Shown: positions 38,029 through 46,649 of the stretch, one piece after another
How positions within the stretch are numbered: position 1 is the stretch's first letter
Layout of the letters: each line of letters starts with the position of its first letter
Source: Nitrospinaceae bacterium UBA3496
GTDB lineage: Bacteria > UBA8248
Assembly: GCA_002377645.1 (NCBI GenBank)
Contig: DFQF01000045.1
Span: 2,767 to 51,161 of the forward strand
Length of the DNA: 48,395 bases
Reading direction: 5' to 3'
The notes under the pieces: generated by a model
The model's database searches: none
Seen by the model: only the letters and a program-made list of their open reading frames with translations
What the model was told of the DNA's origin: nothing
Translations under genes and position numbers: made by a program

Positions 38029-39369
38029 TCACTGAGTCCTTATATTATGAGGAACTATTCTTCTTAACTTCATTCCGTCTACCGCATCTGGTAATGGAGA
38101 GGTAATTAATTTGTCCCCATCTTTAAGACCATTTTTTACGAATACATAATTCATAGTTTTTCTTAAAATATCTATCTTTTTAATCTTCAACTTTGAATTT
38201 TCATAAAGAAAAATTGTGTCGGTTAGTTTGCCTTCCTTGGTTGCACTCTTTACTAAAAAACGTGGAAGTGCAAAAACATCTGGGACAGAAATACCTTTTA
38301 TTCTGATCGATACAAACATTCCTACTGTTAGAGGAGTACTTTGACGACTAGGCAAAATCTCAGATGGATTTATTACTTCTACAATCAAAGAAAGTGTTCG
38401 AGTTGAACTATCAAGACCTGAATCTACTCTCGAAACTCTACCACTCCATTGCAAAGATTTTCCAAATTTATTCCACTTTATTTCTGCTAAAGGAAAAAAT
38501 CTTCTGCCATTTTTTATAGATTGTTCTGACTTTCTAAAACGCAATTCAGGAAAAACCCAACGAGCCTCTTCTACCGGAATAGAAACCGCAATTTCTACGG
38601 AAGAAGTCTCATATATTTTTCCATATGAATTCCCTTGTTGTAGATAATCACCCACTTCTACTTGTGCTAAACTAACTCTTGAATCAAAAGGCGCATAAAA
38701 CTTAGTTTTTTTCAAATCTATTAATGATCTATCCAATTCAACCTTAACAATATCTATAGATTTCTTTTTCTGCTCTAATTGTGACGGAATTAAGGCCAAA
38801 CTATTTTTCACAGATTGCACTACCCTCTCTTGCCTTAAATAAGATTCCACCACTCTTTCATATTCTTGTTGAGAAATTACCTGTTTTTGCCTTATTTTTT
38901 TCTTTCTATCTAATTCTTTTTTAATTACATTAAGATGTTTCTTGGCGATATTAAGATCCGCATGGAAATTATTTTTTGACTGTACTAAATTTTTTATGTC
39001 AGATTTTAATTTCTCAATTTCTGCTTTCTTTTGCCTAACAGAGAGACTGTAACTAACAGAATCAACCTTAAAGAGCAAATCTCCCTTCTTAACAAAATCT
39101 CCTTTTCTAAATTTGTTAGAACGAAAAACTACCCTTCCCGATACTTCAGGAATCACATTGATTTCAGTCTTGGGCTTTACTGTTCCATAACCCGAAACCC
39201 AAAAAATTGTGTCCTTTTTTCTGACTTCAACTGTTTCGACTAGTCGTCCAATAATCTTAGAATTTTTTCTTATAGGAATTGGTTCATTTTCAATAAGCTT
39301 TTTGAAGAAGAAAAAAGAACTTGCTAAAACTATTAACGAACCTAACAGAAACCATTTTTGCCTGTTCAT
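38029..39369 (-). CDS. RND efflux periplasmic adaptor (membrane fusion protein)
   Basis: A 446-residue HlyD/AcrA-type adaptor with an N-terminal membrane anchor (about 7-22). The lipoyl-like half domain includes INVIPEVSGRVVFRS and FVKKGDLLFKVD. A long coiled-coil hairpin spans about residues 110-205 and is rich in lysine and glutamine. The beta-barrel half starts at FYAPFDSRVSLAQVEVGDYL. It would join the permease downstream to an outer-membrane channel encoded elsewhere. ATG start at 39369; 1-bp gap to the permease. Confidence 0.94.
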   Translation of the reverse strand: MNRQKWFLLGSLIVLASSFFFFKKLIENEPIPIRKNSKIIGRLVETVEVRKKDTIFWVSGYGTVKPKTEINVIPEVSGRVVFRSNKFRKGDFVKKGDLLFKVDSVSYSLSVRQKKAEIEKLKSDIKNLVQSKNNFHADLNIAKKHLNVIKKELDRKKKIRQKQVISQQEYERVVESYLRQERVVQSVKNSLALIPSQLEQKKKSIDIVKVELDRSLIDLKKTKFYAPFDSRVSLAQVEVGDYLQQGNSYGKIYETSSVEIAVSIPVEEARWVFPELRFRKSEQSIKNGRRFFPLAEIKWNKFGKSLQWSGRVSRVDSGLDSSTRTLSLIVEVINPSEILPSRQSTPLTVGMFVSIRIKGISVPDVFALPRFLVKSATKEGKLTDTIFLYENSKLKIKKIDILRKTMNYVFVKNGLKDGDKLITSPLPDAVDGMKLRRIVPHNIRTQ

Positions 39370-39477
39370 TTAACCTCCGAGATATTTCTAAACGTTCAAA
39401 TTCATAGATGAAATTTCTACATGAAATTAATAGCAAACTTTAGATATATTTGAAACAGAAAATCTAGAAATGAAATT

Positions 39478-40458
39478 TTAGATAGAGACGCCCAGTACTT
39501 TTCTAGATACCTCTACTATATTGTCTGGATTCGGCAAAATAAAATCTTCTAGTTTAGGTTCGAAGGGAATTGGTGCATTTAAAGCCGCAACTCTCGCAAT
39601 TGGTGCATCAAGATAATCGAAAACTTCTTCTTGTATAGAAGCTGAAATTTCAGAACCAACACCACTTCTGAGATGACCTTCTTCTACTATCACGCATCGA
39701 TTGGTTTTTCTTACAGATTCAGCAATAGAAGTAACATCAAGTGGAGCAATCGTCCTAGGATCTACAACTTCTACACTGATCCCCTCATTTTCTAAAACAT
39801 CTGCTGCAGCCAAGCAATTTTGCACCTGATAACCAACTCCCACTAGGGTTATATCTGTTCCTGCTCTCTTAACCACTGCTTGACCAAATGGAACGATATG
39901 TTCTCCTTCAGGAACTTCTCCCTTTAATTTATAAAGCATTTTATGTTCAACGAAAACTACAGGATTATTATCTCTTATTGCCGATTTCATAAGTCCTTTT
40001 GCATCACCAGGATCGCTTGGAACTGCTACCTTAATACCAGGGACTTGCATAAACCAAGCCTCTAAGCACTGACTATGGGTTGGTCCGTATTGCACCCCAC
40101 CCCCTCCTGGGGTTCTAACAACTAAAGGGACGCTTATCTGACCTCCTAACATATAACGAAGCTTTGCTGCCTGATTCACTAATGGATCCATAGCTAACAT
40201 TATAAAATCCATAAACATTATTTCTACAATAGGCCTATACCCAGCCATCGCTGCACCTACTCCAGCCCCTACAATACCCAACTCGCTTATTGGAGTATCA
40301 CGAACTCTATCTTTTCCAAAACGTTCTGCGAGTCCTTTAGAAACACCAAAAACATATGCTAGCTCTACATCTTCACCCATAACTATTACTTTTTCATTTG
40401 CTTCCATTTCTTCAAAATGTGCTTCATTAAGGGCATCAACAAAATTAATTTCTCTCAT
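39478..40458 (-). CDS. 2-oxoacid (pyruvate/acetoin-type) dehydrogenase E1 component, beta subunit
   Basis: A 326-residue transketolase-like subunit. The start INFVDALNEAHFEEMEANEKVIVMGEDV contains the cofactor glutamate. FGKDRVRDTPISELGIVGAGVGAAM, PLVVRTPGGGGVQYGPTHSQ and VPSDPGDAKGL are the usual blocks. With the alpha subunit encoded 30 bp upstream it forms the ThDP-dependent E1. It is closest in style to pyruvate/acetoin dehydrogenase E1 beta; substrate is not fixed by sequence alone. Confidence 0.93.
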   Translation of the reverse strand: MREINFVDALNEAHFEEMEANEKVIVMGEDVELAYVFGVSKGLAERFGKDRVRDTPISELGIVGAGVGAAMAGYRPIVEIMFMDFIMLAMDPLVNQAAKLRYMLGGQISVPLVVRTPGGGGVQYGPTHSQCLEAWFMQVPGIKVAVPSDPGDAKGLMKSAIRDNNPVVFVEHKMLYKLKGEVPEGEHIVPFGQAVVKRAGTDITLVGVGYQVQNCLAAADVLENEGISVEVVDPRTIAPLDVTSIAESVRKTNRCVIVEEGHLRSGVGSEISASIQEEVFDYLDAPIARVAALNAPIPFEPKLEDFILPNPDNIVEVSRKVLGVSI

Positions 40459-40488
40459 ATATCAAAATCTCCAAATACGAGTACAAAC

Positions 40489-41487
40489 TTAAGCAAAAAC
40501 ATCTTCTAGAGCTGACTCTAATGTTGCTTCTGGGCTAGATTCTGCAAATTTTAGAGCCTCTTTCATTTCTTTTTTTACTGCATCCAGATGTATTTTTTTC
40601 TGAGCTTTAGTTAAAGATAATAGTTTTTCTGTAAGTAACAGAGGGTCTCTCTTACGCCATTCGTCTACCTCTTCCTTAGTCCTATAAGGTCCAAATTGTG
40701 GATCTCCCCTTGAATGTCCAAAAAAACGATATGTCTTTGCTTCGATAAGAGTTGGACCTTCTCCTCTTCGTGCTCTTTCTACTGCCTGAACTGTAGCTTC
40801 GTATACAGAAACTACATCCATACCATCCACCGTGATACCTGGAGCGTTATATCCTTGCGCTCTAACACTGATATCAGATACAGAAGTAGATCTTTCTACA
40901 TGGAAAGAAACTGCATAGTGATTATTCTCACAGAAAAAAATCACAGGAAGTTTCCAAATTGCACATAAATTCATGGATTCATGGAAACTACCTTGATTAG
41001 AGGCTCCATCACCAAAGAAAACAACTGCAACTCTGCCTTTCCCCTCTAATTGATAAGCTAATCCCATTCCTGCAGCCATAGGCATATTAGCGCCCACAAT
41101 TGAATGCGCACCATAATGACCCTTAGAAATATCTGCTATATGCATAGAACCACCTCTTGCCTTACATAAACCTGTAGATTTCCCAAGCATCTCAGCCATC
41201 ATTTCTTTCAAACGTGTTCCTTTTGCAATAGAATGGCCATGACCGCGATGAGTAGTAAGAATTGCATCATTCTGATTCAATGCGGAACAAACACCCACAG
41301 AACATGCTTCTTGTCCTATACTTACATGGACTGCTCCTTTAATTCTTCCACCCATAAATAACTCGTCCGTTTTCTCTTCAAACTGCCGAATTCTCAACAT
41401 GTTTCTATACATTTTACCCAGTTCTCTTTTCCCTAAGGAACGAGAAACACTATTAGAACTAGATTTCTTCTTAGCTCTTAAAACCAA
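40489..41487 (-). CDS. 2-oxoacid (pyruvate/acetoin-type) dehydrogenase E1 component, alpha subunit
   Basis: A 332-residue ThDP-binding subunit. RQFEEKTDELFMGGRIKGAVH near residue 33, LTTHRGHGHSIAKG, and the ThDP motif GDGASNQGSFHESMNLCAIW ending in ENNHYAVS are intact. The phosphorylation-loop-like HSRGDPQFGPYRTKEEV is also seen. The start is a TTG at 41487 with a perfect GGAGG 7 nt upstream. E2 is missing from the operon; E3 may be the lpdA at 23853-25214. Confidence 0.93.
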   Translation of the reverse strand: MVLRAKKKSSSNSVSRSLGKRELGKMYRNMLRIRQFEEKTDELFMGGRIKGAVHVSIGQEACSVGVCSALNQNDAILTTHRGHGHSIAKGTRLKEMMAEMLGKSTGLCKARGGSMHIADISKGHYGAHSIVGANMPMAAGMGLAYQLEGKGRVAVVFFGDGASNQGSFHESMNLCAIWKLPVIFFCENNHYAVSFHVERSTSVSDISVRAQGYNAPGITVDGMDVVSVYEATVQAVERARRGEGPTLIEAKTYRFFGHSRGDPQFGPYRTKEEVDEWRKRDPLLLTEKLLSLTKAQKKIHLDAVKKEMKEALKFAESSPEATLESALEDVFA

Positions 41488-41592
41488 AAATTCACCTCCA
41501 ACGTTTTAAATTGTCAATTACTCTATAACTACCATAAGAACATTAAATAATTCAAATCGATAAAGTGCGAGAAAAAGATTCTATAATTTAAA

Positions 41593-42273
41593 TTATTTCA
41601 AAATCTTGTATTTCAAAAATAATTCATTTCCTTTTTTTTCAAACTTCTCAAGTTTTAAATTAACAAAATCAGGACCTAAGAAACCCTCACCATCCAGAAT
41701 AGTAGGAGATTTTGAACCTCCAGCCAAAAATGGAGTTACAGTAATGTAAAGAGAATCAACAAGGTTTTCCTTAATAAAACTCCAATGTATTGAACCACCG
41801 CCTTCTAGTAAAATTTTTCGAAAACCTCTTTTCCTTAAAAACTCTAGAACTGAAAATGGCGACACTTCTTCAGAAACTGAAACAATAACTTCAGCTCGAC
41901 CTTCACAAAATTCTTTAGCTTTTTCTTCTCCTTTTTTGCTAGTAAAAACAAACTGAATAAGTTCGCTTTCGAACCAATTACATGTCTTAGGAATATTACC
42001 GGTTCTGGTTATAACGCCACTAGCAGGGTGCGGAGAATTGCCTTGTTCTAAACGATAATCAATAAATTCTTGCAGCCTAACCTTCGCAGGACAATTCGCA
42101 ATTCTTAGAGTTTCCGCTCCCCAAATAATTATATCTGACTCTGCTCTTAGACGATCCATTTCTTTTCGATCTTCTTTACTTCCAAAACTTAAATTCGAAC
42201 CATCATAGCTCGAAATTTTCCCATCTAAAGTCATAGCCATATTAACTGTGACAGATACATTCGAAGAATTCAT
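41593..42273 (-). CDS. RibD C-terminal/dihydrofolate-reductase-fold reductase
   Basis: A 226-residue stand-alone RibD_C domain. VTVNMAMTLDGKISSYDGSN, a GAETLRIANCP segment and ILLEGGGSIHWSFIKENLVDSLY are the diagnostic blocks. Family members reduce 5-amino-6-ribosylaminouracil 5'-phosphate in riboflavin synthesis, but many stand-alone copies have other pteridine-like substrates. The deaminase half of RibD is absent. It lies upstream of E1 alpha with a 105-bp gap, so it may not share that message. Confidence 0.85.
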   Translation of the reverse strand: MNSSNVSVTVNMAMTLDGKISSYDGSNLSFGSKEDRKEMDRLRAESDIIIWGAETLRIANCPAKVRLQEFIDYRLEQGNSPHPASGVITRTGNIPKTCNWFESELIQFVFTSKKGEEKAKEFCEGRAEVIVSVSEEVSPFSVLEFLRKRGFRKILLEGGGSIHWSFIKENLVDSLYITVTPFLAGGSKSPTILDGEGFLGPDFVNLKLEKFEKKGNELFLKYKILK

Positions 42274-42309
42274 TCAACATACCTCTTAGAGAACAATGAA
42301 AACTAATGT

Positions 42310-42339
42310 TTGATCTTAAATGCATAAATCTTCTAATAT
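42310..42339 (+). promoter_or_regulatory. Candidate sigma-70 promoter for the MBL-VOC-cytochrome run
   Basis: TTGATC (42310-42315) and TAATAT (42334-42339) are separated by 18 bp, about 40 bp before the hydrolase start and in the divergent gap after the RibD-C gene. The fit is fair on an AT-rich background, hence modest confidence. Confidence 0.4.
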
Positions 42340-42375
42340 GATCACCATTTTAACTATGTCTCAAAAAAGGGGAAA

Positions 42376-43026
42376 GTGTTGAGCAATCTAAATCAAAATT
42401 TCGATACAGAGACTATCAATTTTCAAAAATTAAATTTAGGGCCTTATAGTAATAACGTATACATTTTAACATGCAAGAAAAGTAAAAAATCAATCATTAT
42501 TGATACTTCGCACTCTAGCAAAGATATATTATCTGCATGCAAAGGAACAGAAGTTCAATTCATTCTTCAAACTCATTGTCATGGAGATCATATTGACGCT
42601 TTAGATGAGGTCAGAGAAATTACCGGAGTCCCTCTTGGACTTCACAAAAAAGATAAAGAGGAATTTGGAATTACCTCAGATTTTGAATTAAAAGATGGAG
42701 AATTTGTCAGTTTTGGAGATGTATCCATAAAATGTGTACACACTCCGGGACACTCAAAAGGAATGACCATGTTTTACTTCCCTGGACACTGTATTTGTGG
42801 GGATACAATTTTTCCAGGAGGACCAGGAAAAACGTGGTCACATGAACAACTTCTTCAGCTCTTAAAATCCATTAAAGAAAAAGTCTTAACGCTACCTAAA
42901 GAAACAATTTTATATCCTGGACATGGGGAAAATACAACAGTGGCAAAAAGCAAAATCTTGGTTTCTAAATACGAGTTAAATGGAAATCCTCAAAAAGAGG
43001 ACTTTGGCGATATTACTTGGGAATAA
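42376..43026 (+). CDS. MBL-fold metallo-hydrolase (glyoxalase II-like)
   Basis: A 216-residue metallo-beta-lactamase-fold enzyme. Metal ligands are in QTHCHGDHIDAL (HxHxDH), HTPGHSKGMTMF and ICGDTIF, with YPGHGENT near the C-terminus. The layout matches small glyoxalase II-like hydrolases of thioesters. Start is GTG 42376 or, better spaced from AGGGG, TTG 42379. Its stop is followed by a VOC-fold gene 21 bp later; the two folds together recall glyoxalase I/II pairs, but the VOC protein is not clearly GloA. Confidence 0.88.
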   Translation: MLSNLNQNFDTETINFQKLNLGPYSNNVYILTCKKSKKSIIIDTSHSSKDILSACKGTEVQFILQTHCHGDHIDALDEVREITGVPLGLHKKDKEEFGITSDFELKDGEFVSFGDVSIKCVHTPGHSKGMTMFYFPGHCICGDTIFPGGPGKTWSHEQLLQLLKSIKEKVLTLPKETILYPGHGENTTVAKSKILVSKYELNGNPQKEDFGDITWE

Positions 43027-43046
43027 TTTCTAAAAAAAGGAAAATT

Positions 43047-43433
43047 ATGAATAATATTTTTTTTGATCATGTACATATAATTAGTCAAAACCCAGAAGAA
43101 TCTGCAAAATGGTTCGAAGAAATTCTCGGAGGAAAGAAAGTAGAAACCGTTGAAATTCAAGGGGCACCTCAAATATATGTTTTATTTGAAGGCGCCAAAG
43201 TAATTATTCGAGGACAGAGAAATGAAGAAACTGCAAAGGATAAAATCGAAGTTGAATGGGGCACGGATCACTTTGCATTTCAGGTAAAGTCAAATTTCCA
43301 TGAATACTGTGAAGATCTAAAATCCAAAGGTGTTAAATTCACACTTGAGCCAACTCAGTTTAACCCTTCTACTTTGATTGCTTTTATTGAAGCACCAGAC
43401 GGAGTTAGTATTGAACTGCTTCAGAGAAAATAA
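43047..43433 (+). CDS. VOC-family (glyoxalase/dioxygenase-fold) protein
   Basis: A 128-residue single-module VOC protein. It starts FFDHVHIISQNPEESAKWFEEI, giving a first metal histidine, with WGTDHFAFQV in the middle and IAFIEAPDGVSIELLQ, with the metal glutamate, at the end. The ATG at 43047 has AAGGA 5 nt upstream. Reaction unknown: isomerase, dioxygenase and epimerase members share this fold. Its 3' end overlaps the start of the peroxidase gene by about 20 bp, suggesting coupling. Confidence 0.85.
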   Translation: MNNIFFDHVHIISQNPEESAKWFEEILGGKKVETVEIQGAPQIYVLFEGAKVIIRGQRNEETAKDKIEVEWGTDHFAFQVKSNFHEYCEDLKSKGVKFTLEPTQFNPSTLIAFIEAPDGVSIELLQRK

Positions 43434-44439
43434 AAACTCGATTTTGATTTTAGTTCTTTTATCAATTTTTTTTCTGGAAGACCCTGTTTTTTCAGAGAAT
43501 AAGGAAATTTTTCCTAAAACTCCCCTCGGCATGGACGACGTTCCTATTCCTGAAAAAAACGTTATAACTAAAGCAAAATACGAGTTGGGGAAAATGCTTT
43601 TCTTTGAAAATCGACTGTCTCTTGACAATACTGTTTCATGCGCTAGTTGCCATAATCCAAAATACGGATTTAGTAACAACAGACAGTATGGGGTAGGTAT
43701 AGGTGGAAAGTTAGGGAAAAGAAATGTTCCTACAATTATTAATGCTGCATACAATGATTTTCAGTTTTGGGACGGAAGAGCAAAGAGTTTAGAAGAACAA
43801 GCAAAATCTCCAATCTTAAAAAAATCAGAAATGGGAGCTAATTTAGATAAAGTACTACAATTTCTTGAAAATACTCCTAATTATAAAAATAAATTCAAAA
43901 TGGCTTTTGGGGAAAAAACAATTAATCTCGATTTAATTGTCAGTGCGATAGCTAGCTATGAAAGAACCATTTTATCAGGGAATTCACCATTCGATTATTG
44001 GAGATATGGAGGAAAAAAAAATGCAATTTCCGAAAAAGCTAAGAAAGGATTTGAGATTTTCAAAAAAAAAGGGAAATGTGTTAAGTGTCATTTAGTAGAT
44101 GAATTTAGTGCTCCTTTCACTGACCACCAGTTTCATAACTTGGGGATAGGCCTTGACAAGGGGAAGCGTGAAATTGGAAGGGAAGCAGTAACAGGCAGGA
44201 AAATTGATATGGGGAAATTTAAAACCCCAACCCTTCGAAATATCTCTCAAACTGCTCCTTATATGCATGACGGACGTTTCAAAACTTTAAGAGAGGTAAT
44301 TGATTTTTATGTTCAAGGTGGAATAGCAAATCCAAACTTAGATCCAGATATGAGAAAGTTAGATCTTACTGAAAAAGAAAAATTGAATCTGGAATCTTTT
44401 TTAAGAACACTTGATGGAAAGATTATTAAAATAAAATGA
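43411..44439 (+). CDS. Diheme cytochrome c peroxidase (CcpA/MauG superfamily)
   Basis: A periplasmic protein of about 342 residues. A signal peptide is followed by the N-terminal haem site VSCASCHNPKYGF (around residue 78) and the second haem site GKCVKCHLVDE (around 218). LGKMLFFENRLS, RNVPTIINAAY, FWDGRAKSLEEQA and PYMHDGRFKTLREVIDFY are family blocks. It would reduce H2O2 or act MauG-like on another protein. The TTG at 43411 is chosen: GGAG lies 6 nt upstream and it gives a short basic n-region. No methylamine dehydrogenase is nearby. The next cytochrome gene overlaps its stop. Confidence 0.92.
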   Translation: MNCFRENKNSILILVLLSIFFLEDPVFSENKEIFPKTPLGMDDVPIPEKNVITKAKYELGKMLFFENRLSLDNTVSCASCHNPKYGFSNNRQYGVGIGGKLGKRNVPTIINAAYNDFQFWDGRAKSLEEQAKSPILKKSEMGANLDKVLQFLENTPNYKNKFKMAFGEKTINLDLIVSAIASYERTILSGNSPFDYWRYGGKKNAISEKAKKGFEIFKKKGKCVKCHLVDEFSAPFTDHQFHNLGIGLDKGKREIGREAVTGRKIDMGKFKTPTLRNISQTAPYMHDGRFKTLREVIDFYVQGGIANPNLDPDMRKLDLTEKEKLNLESFLRTLDGKIIKIK

Positions 44440-45188
44440 ATTTCAATAAACAATTTTTTTTATTCATAATTCTTATATCTATAATTTGCATAACTGAAAA
44501 TAAAACTGTATCTGAAAGTAGAACTTTCGAACAAAAAAAAGTTGAAAGAACCGAGAAAAAAATTCAAGAAAATCTACTTTTTACTCTTGGATGCAATAGT
44601 TGTCATGCATTCGAAGGACCCTCAAAGAAGATTCCTTTAAATGCTAGGAAGAGAATTAAAGGTCCTAATTTATGGATAGCCGGCAATAAATATCAAAAGA
44701 AATATTTAGAAACTTGGTTACAAAAACCTACACCGATAAGAGGCGTTATTTGGGGAACAATGAGAAAAGGAACTTTTCACCATCCTTCACTTTCTTCTCA
44801 AAAAGCAAAAATTGTTTCTTCTCTTTTACAAAATTATAAAGACTTACAAATAAAAACGGGAACTGTTCCAAAGTGGAAAAAAATACCAAGAAGAATACTT
44901 CGCAAAGCAAGAATCTTATTTCAAAAAAAGACCCCTTGTTACTCCTGCCATAAAGTATATATAAGAAAAACCGTATATAGAACACCTATTAAAGTAGGAG
45001 GAGAAAGCGGTCCATCATTTATAAACGCAGGAAAAAGATTAAAAGGAGACTTTATCTACTTTTTCTTAAAGAATCCAAAGAGATATAATCCAAATGGAAG
45101 AATGCCCGTTTTTGGAGACAAAGCTTTCCACGTGTTAAATGAAACTGATATGGTTGCATTATCTGCTTATATTATGTCTTTCAGGTGA
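44436..45188 (+). CDS. Exported diheme c-type cytochrome
   Basis: A 250-residue protein with a signal peptide (about 6-22) and two haem c sites: GCNSCHAF (C53-C56-H57) and TPCYSCHKVY (C168-C171-H172). Two cytochrome-c-like modules are likely, each ending in a methionine-containing segment (GTMRKGTF and GRMPVFGDKAF) followed by a helix such as DMVALSAYIMSF. Its ATG overlaps the peroxidase stop (ATGA), so they are coupled. It may be the electron donor of the peroxidase. Highly lysine-rich; no more precise family name can be supported. Confidence 0.82.
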   Translation: MNFNKQFFLFIILISIICITENKTVSESRTFEQKKVERTEKKIQENLLFTLGCNSCHAFEGPSKKIPLNARKRIKGPNLWIAGNKYQKKYLETWLQKPTPIRGVIWGTMRKGTFHHPSLSSQKAKIVSSLLQNYKDLQIKTGTVPKWKKIPRRILRKARILFQKKTPCYSCHKVYIRKTVYRTPIKVGGESGPSFINAGKRLKGDFIYFFLKNPKRYNPNGRMPVFGDKAFHVLNETDMVALSAYIMSFR

Positions 45189-45195
45189 ATCGAAA

Positions 45196-45612
45196 ATGAA
45201 ATTAAAAGTCATTTTTAGCTTTTCATTATTGTTTTTTTTGTTTTCTGTAAATTCAGGATATACAGAAGACAAGTATAAGGAAACAAGAGAAATCTTCAAT
45301 TGGCATTGTTCTCAGTGTCATGGATCTTTGGGAAATGGAAAAGGAGTTAATAACAATAGCAGATTACCCGTCAGTCCCAGAAATCTTACAGACGGAAAAG
45401 ATATGTCTCAATTCTCTGATTCAGATATGATTCGTACGATAACTAAAGGTGGTCCATCCAATGATTTATCTCCTATAATGCCTTCTTGGGGAAACACTAT
45501 TTCTAAAAAAGAGATCAAAAATCTCGTTCTGTTTATTAGACATTTATGTAACTGCAAATTTGATCCAAAATTAAAACATAAGAGACTGCAACAAGCAGGA
45601 AAAATTAAATAA
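45196..45612 (+). CDS. Monoheme c-type cytochrome
   Basis: A 138-residue exported cytochrome c. After a signal peptide cleaved near GYTEDKY, FNWHCSQCHGSLGNGKG binds haem and PIMPSWGNTISKKEIKNLVLF supplies the distal methionine and C-terminal helix. The ATG at 45196 is 7 bp after the previous stop; an ORF beginning further upstream would run through the preceding gene in another frame and lack a signal peptide. An extra CNC motif near the C-terminus is not a haem site. Confidence 0.88.
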   Translation: MKLKVIFSFSLLFFLFSVNSGYTEDKYKETREIFNWHCSQCHGSLGNGKGVNNNSRLPVSPRNLTDGKDMSQFSDSDMIRTITKGGPSNDLSPIMPSWGNTISKKEIKNLVLFIRHLCNCKFDPKLKHKRLQQAGKIK

Positions 45613-45629
45613 TAGGAAGAATTTTCAGT

Positions 45630-46649
45630 ATGTCTATGAAAACTAAAACTTTCCTCGTCCTTTTTTTATCTGTTTCAATCATTTTTCCCTCACTCATTGA
45701 AGCCGTTGGAAAAGATGAACTTATTCTCATTACAAATACAAGAGATGGGACAATAAGTGTGATATCGAGAACTACAAATGAAGTTATCAAAACTATAAAT
45801 GCAGGAAAGAAATCAAATAGAATTTCGCTTTCAAATGACAAACAGAAAGCTTTCATCATAAATGATGGTAGTCCATTTGTTAGAATTTTAGACTTAAAAG
45901 ACTTTTCATTTAAAAAAAGCGCGCGAGTAGGCCGGGATCCCTACAATCTTGCTTTTGGGAAAAATGGAAAATTCGCATATTTTGTAAATACTTACTCTGA
46001 TAATTTGAGTGTATTCAATCTTAAAACTCAAAAAATTCATACTGTTTTCAAACATGGAGGAAATAATCCAGTAAATATAAAAATTTCTAGGGATGGGAAA
46101 TATGCTTATATTGCAAACGAACTTAGTGAAGATGTTTCGGTTGTTAATCTTCAAAGTTTTTCGATAATCAAACAAATCGAATCCGGTCATTATACAGAAG
46201 GTATTGATATTACCGAAAATGGGGAAAAACTCTATATTTCTAATGGTGAACGAAATTCATTTAGTATCGTCGACACTAAATTGAACGTGATAATACAAAC
46301 TATAAATCTTAAAGACGAACCACATGACCTACTACTTACGCCAAACAATGAATTCCTCTATATAACTCTTCCGCACATTAATACTGTTGAAATTTTTTCT
46401 ACTAAAAATCACAAACTTGCAGCTTCTGTAAAACAAGGTATTAGACCAGACTTAATTGCATTTACTCCAGATGGAAAACTTGCATATATAACTAATCGGG
46501 ACTCTAAAGAAGTTTACGTTATGGATGCAATACAACACAAAAATTTAAAAAAAATTAAGGTTGGAAATGGACCTCATGGTGTTTTAGTTATTCCTAACTG
46601 GAACAAAAAGAATCACAAGAAAGTTTCAAAACATCAATCTAAAAAATAG
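45630..46649 (+). CDS. Exported YVTN/NHL-type beta-propeller protein
   Basis: A 339-residue protein with a signal peptide (about 8-25) and some seven repeats of about 42 residues. Each repeat resembles ...DGKYAYIANELSEDVSVV or DGKLAYITNRDSKEVYVM, the YVTN propeller pattern. Such proteins often accompany periplasmic cytochromes or metalloenzymes, but function is not known. It is the last gene of the MBL-VOC-peroxidase-cytochrome series, 17 bp after the monoheme cytochrome. Its last 11 bp overlap the convergent gene. Confidence 0.85.
   Translation: MSMKTKTFLVLFLSVSIIFPSLIEAVGKDELILITNTRDGTISVISRTTNEVIKTINAGKKSNRISLSNDKQKAFIINDGSPFVRILDLKDFSFKKSARVGRDPYNLAFGKNGKFAYFVNTYSDNLSVFNLKTQKIHTVFKHGGNNPVNIKISRDGKYAYIANELSEDVSVVNLQSFSIIKQIESGHYTEGIDITENGEKLYISNGERNSFSIVDTKLNVIIQTINLKDEPHDLLLTPNNEFLYITLPHINTVEIFSTKNHKLAASVKQGIRPDLIAFTPDGKLAYITNRDSKEVYVMDAIQHKNLKKIKVGNGPHGVLVIPNWNKKNHKKVSKHQSKK

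Noticed and set aside
45139..45612. Longer start for the monoheme cytochrome at 45139
   Set aside because: It would overlap the preceding cytochrome gene by 50 bp in another frame and place extra residues before a clear signal peptide; ATG 45196 is better.
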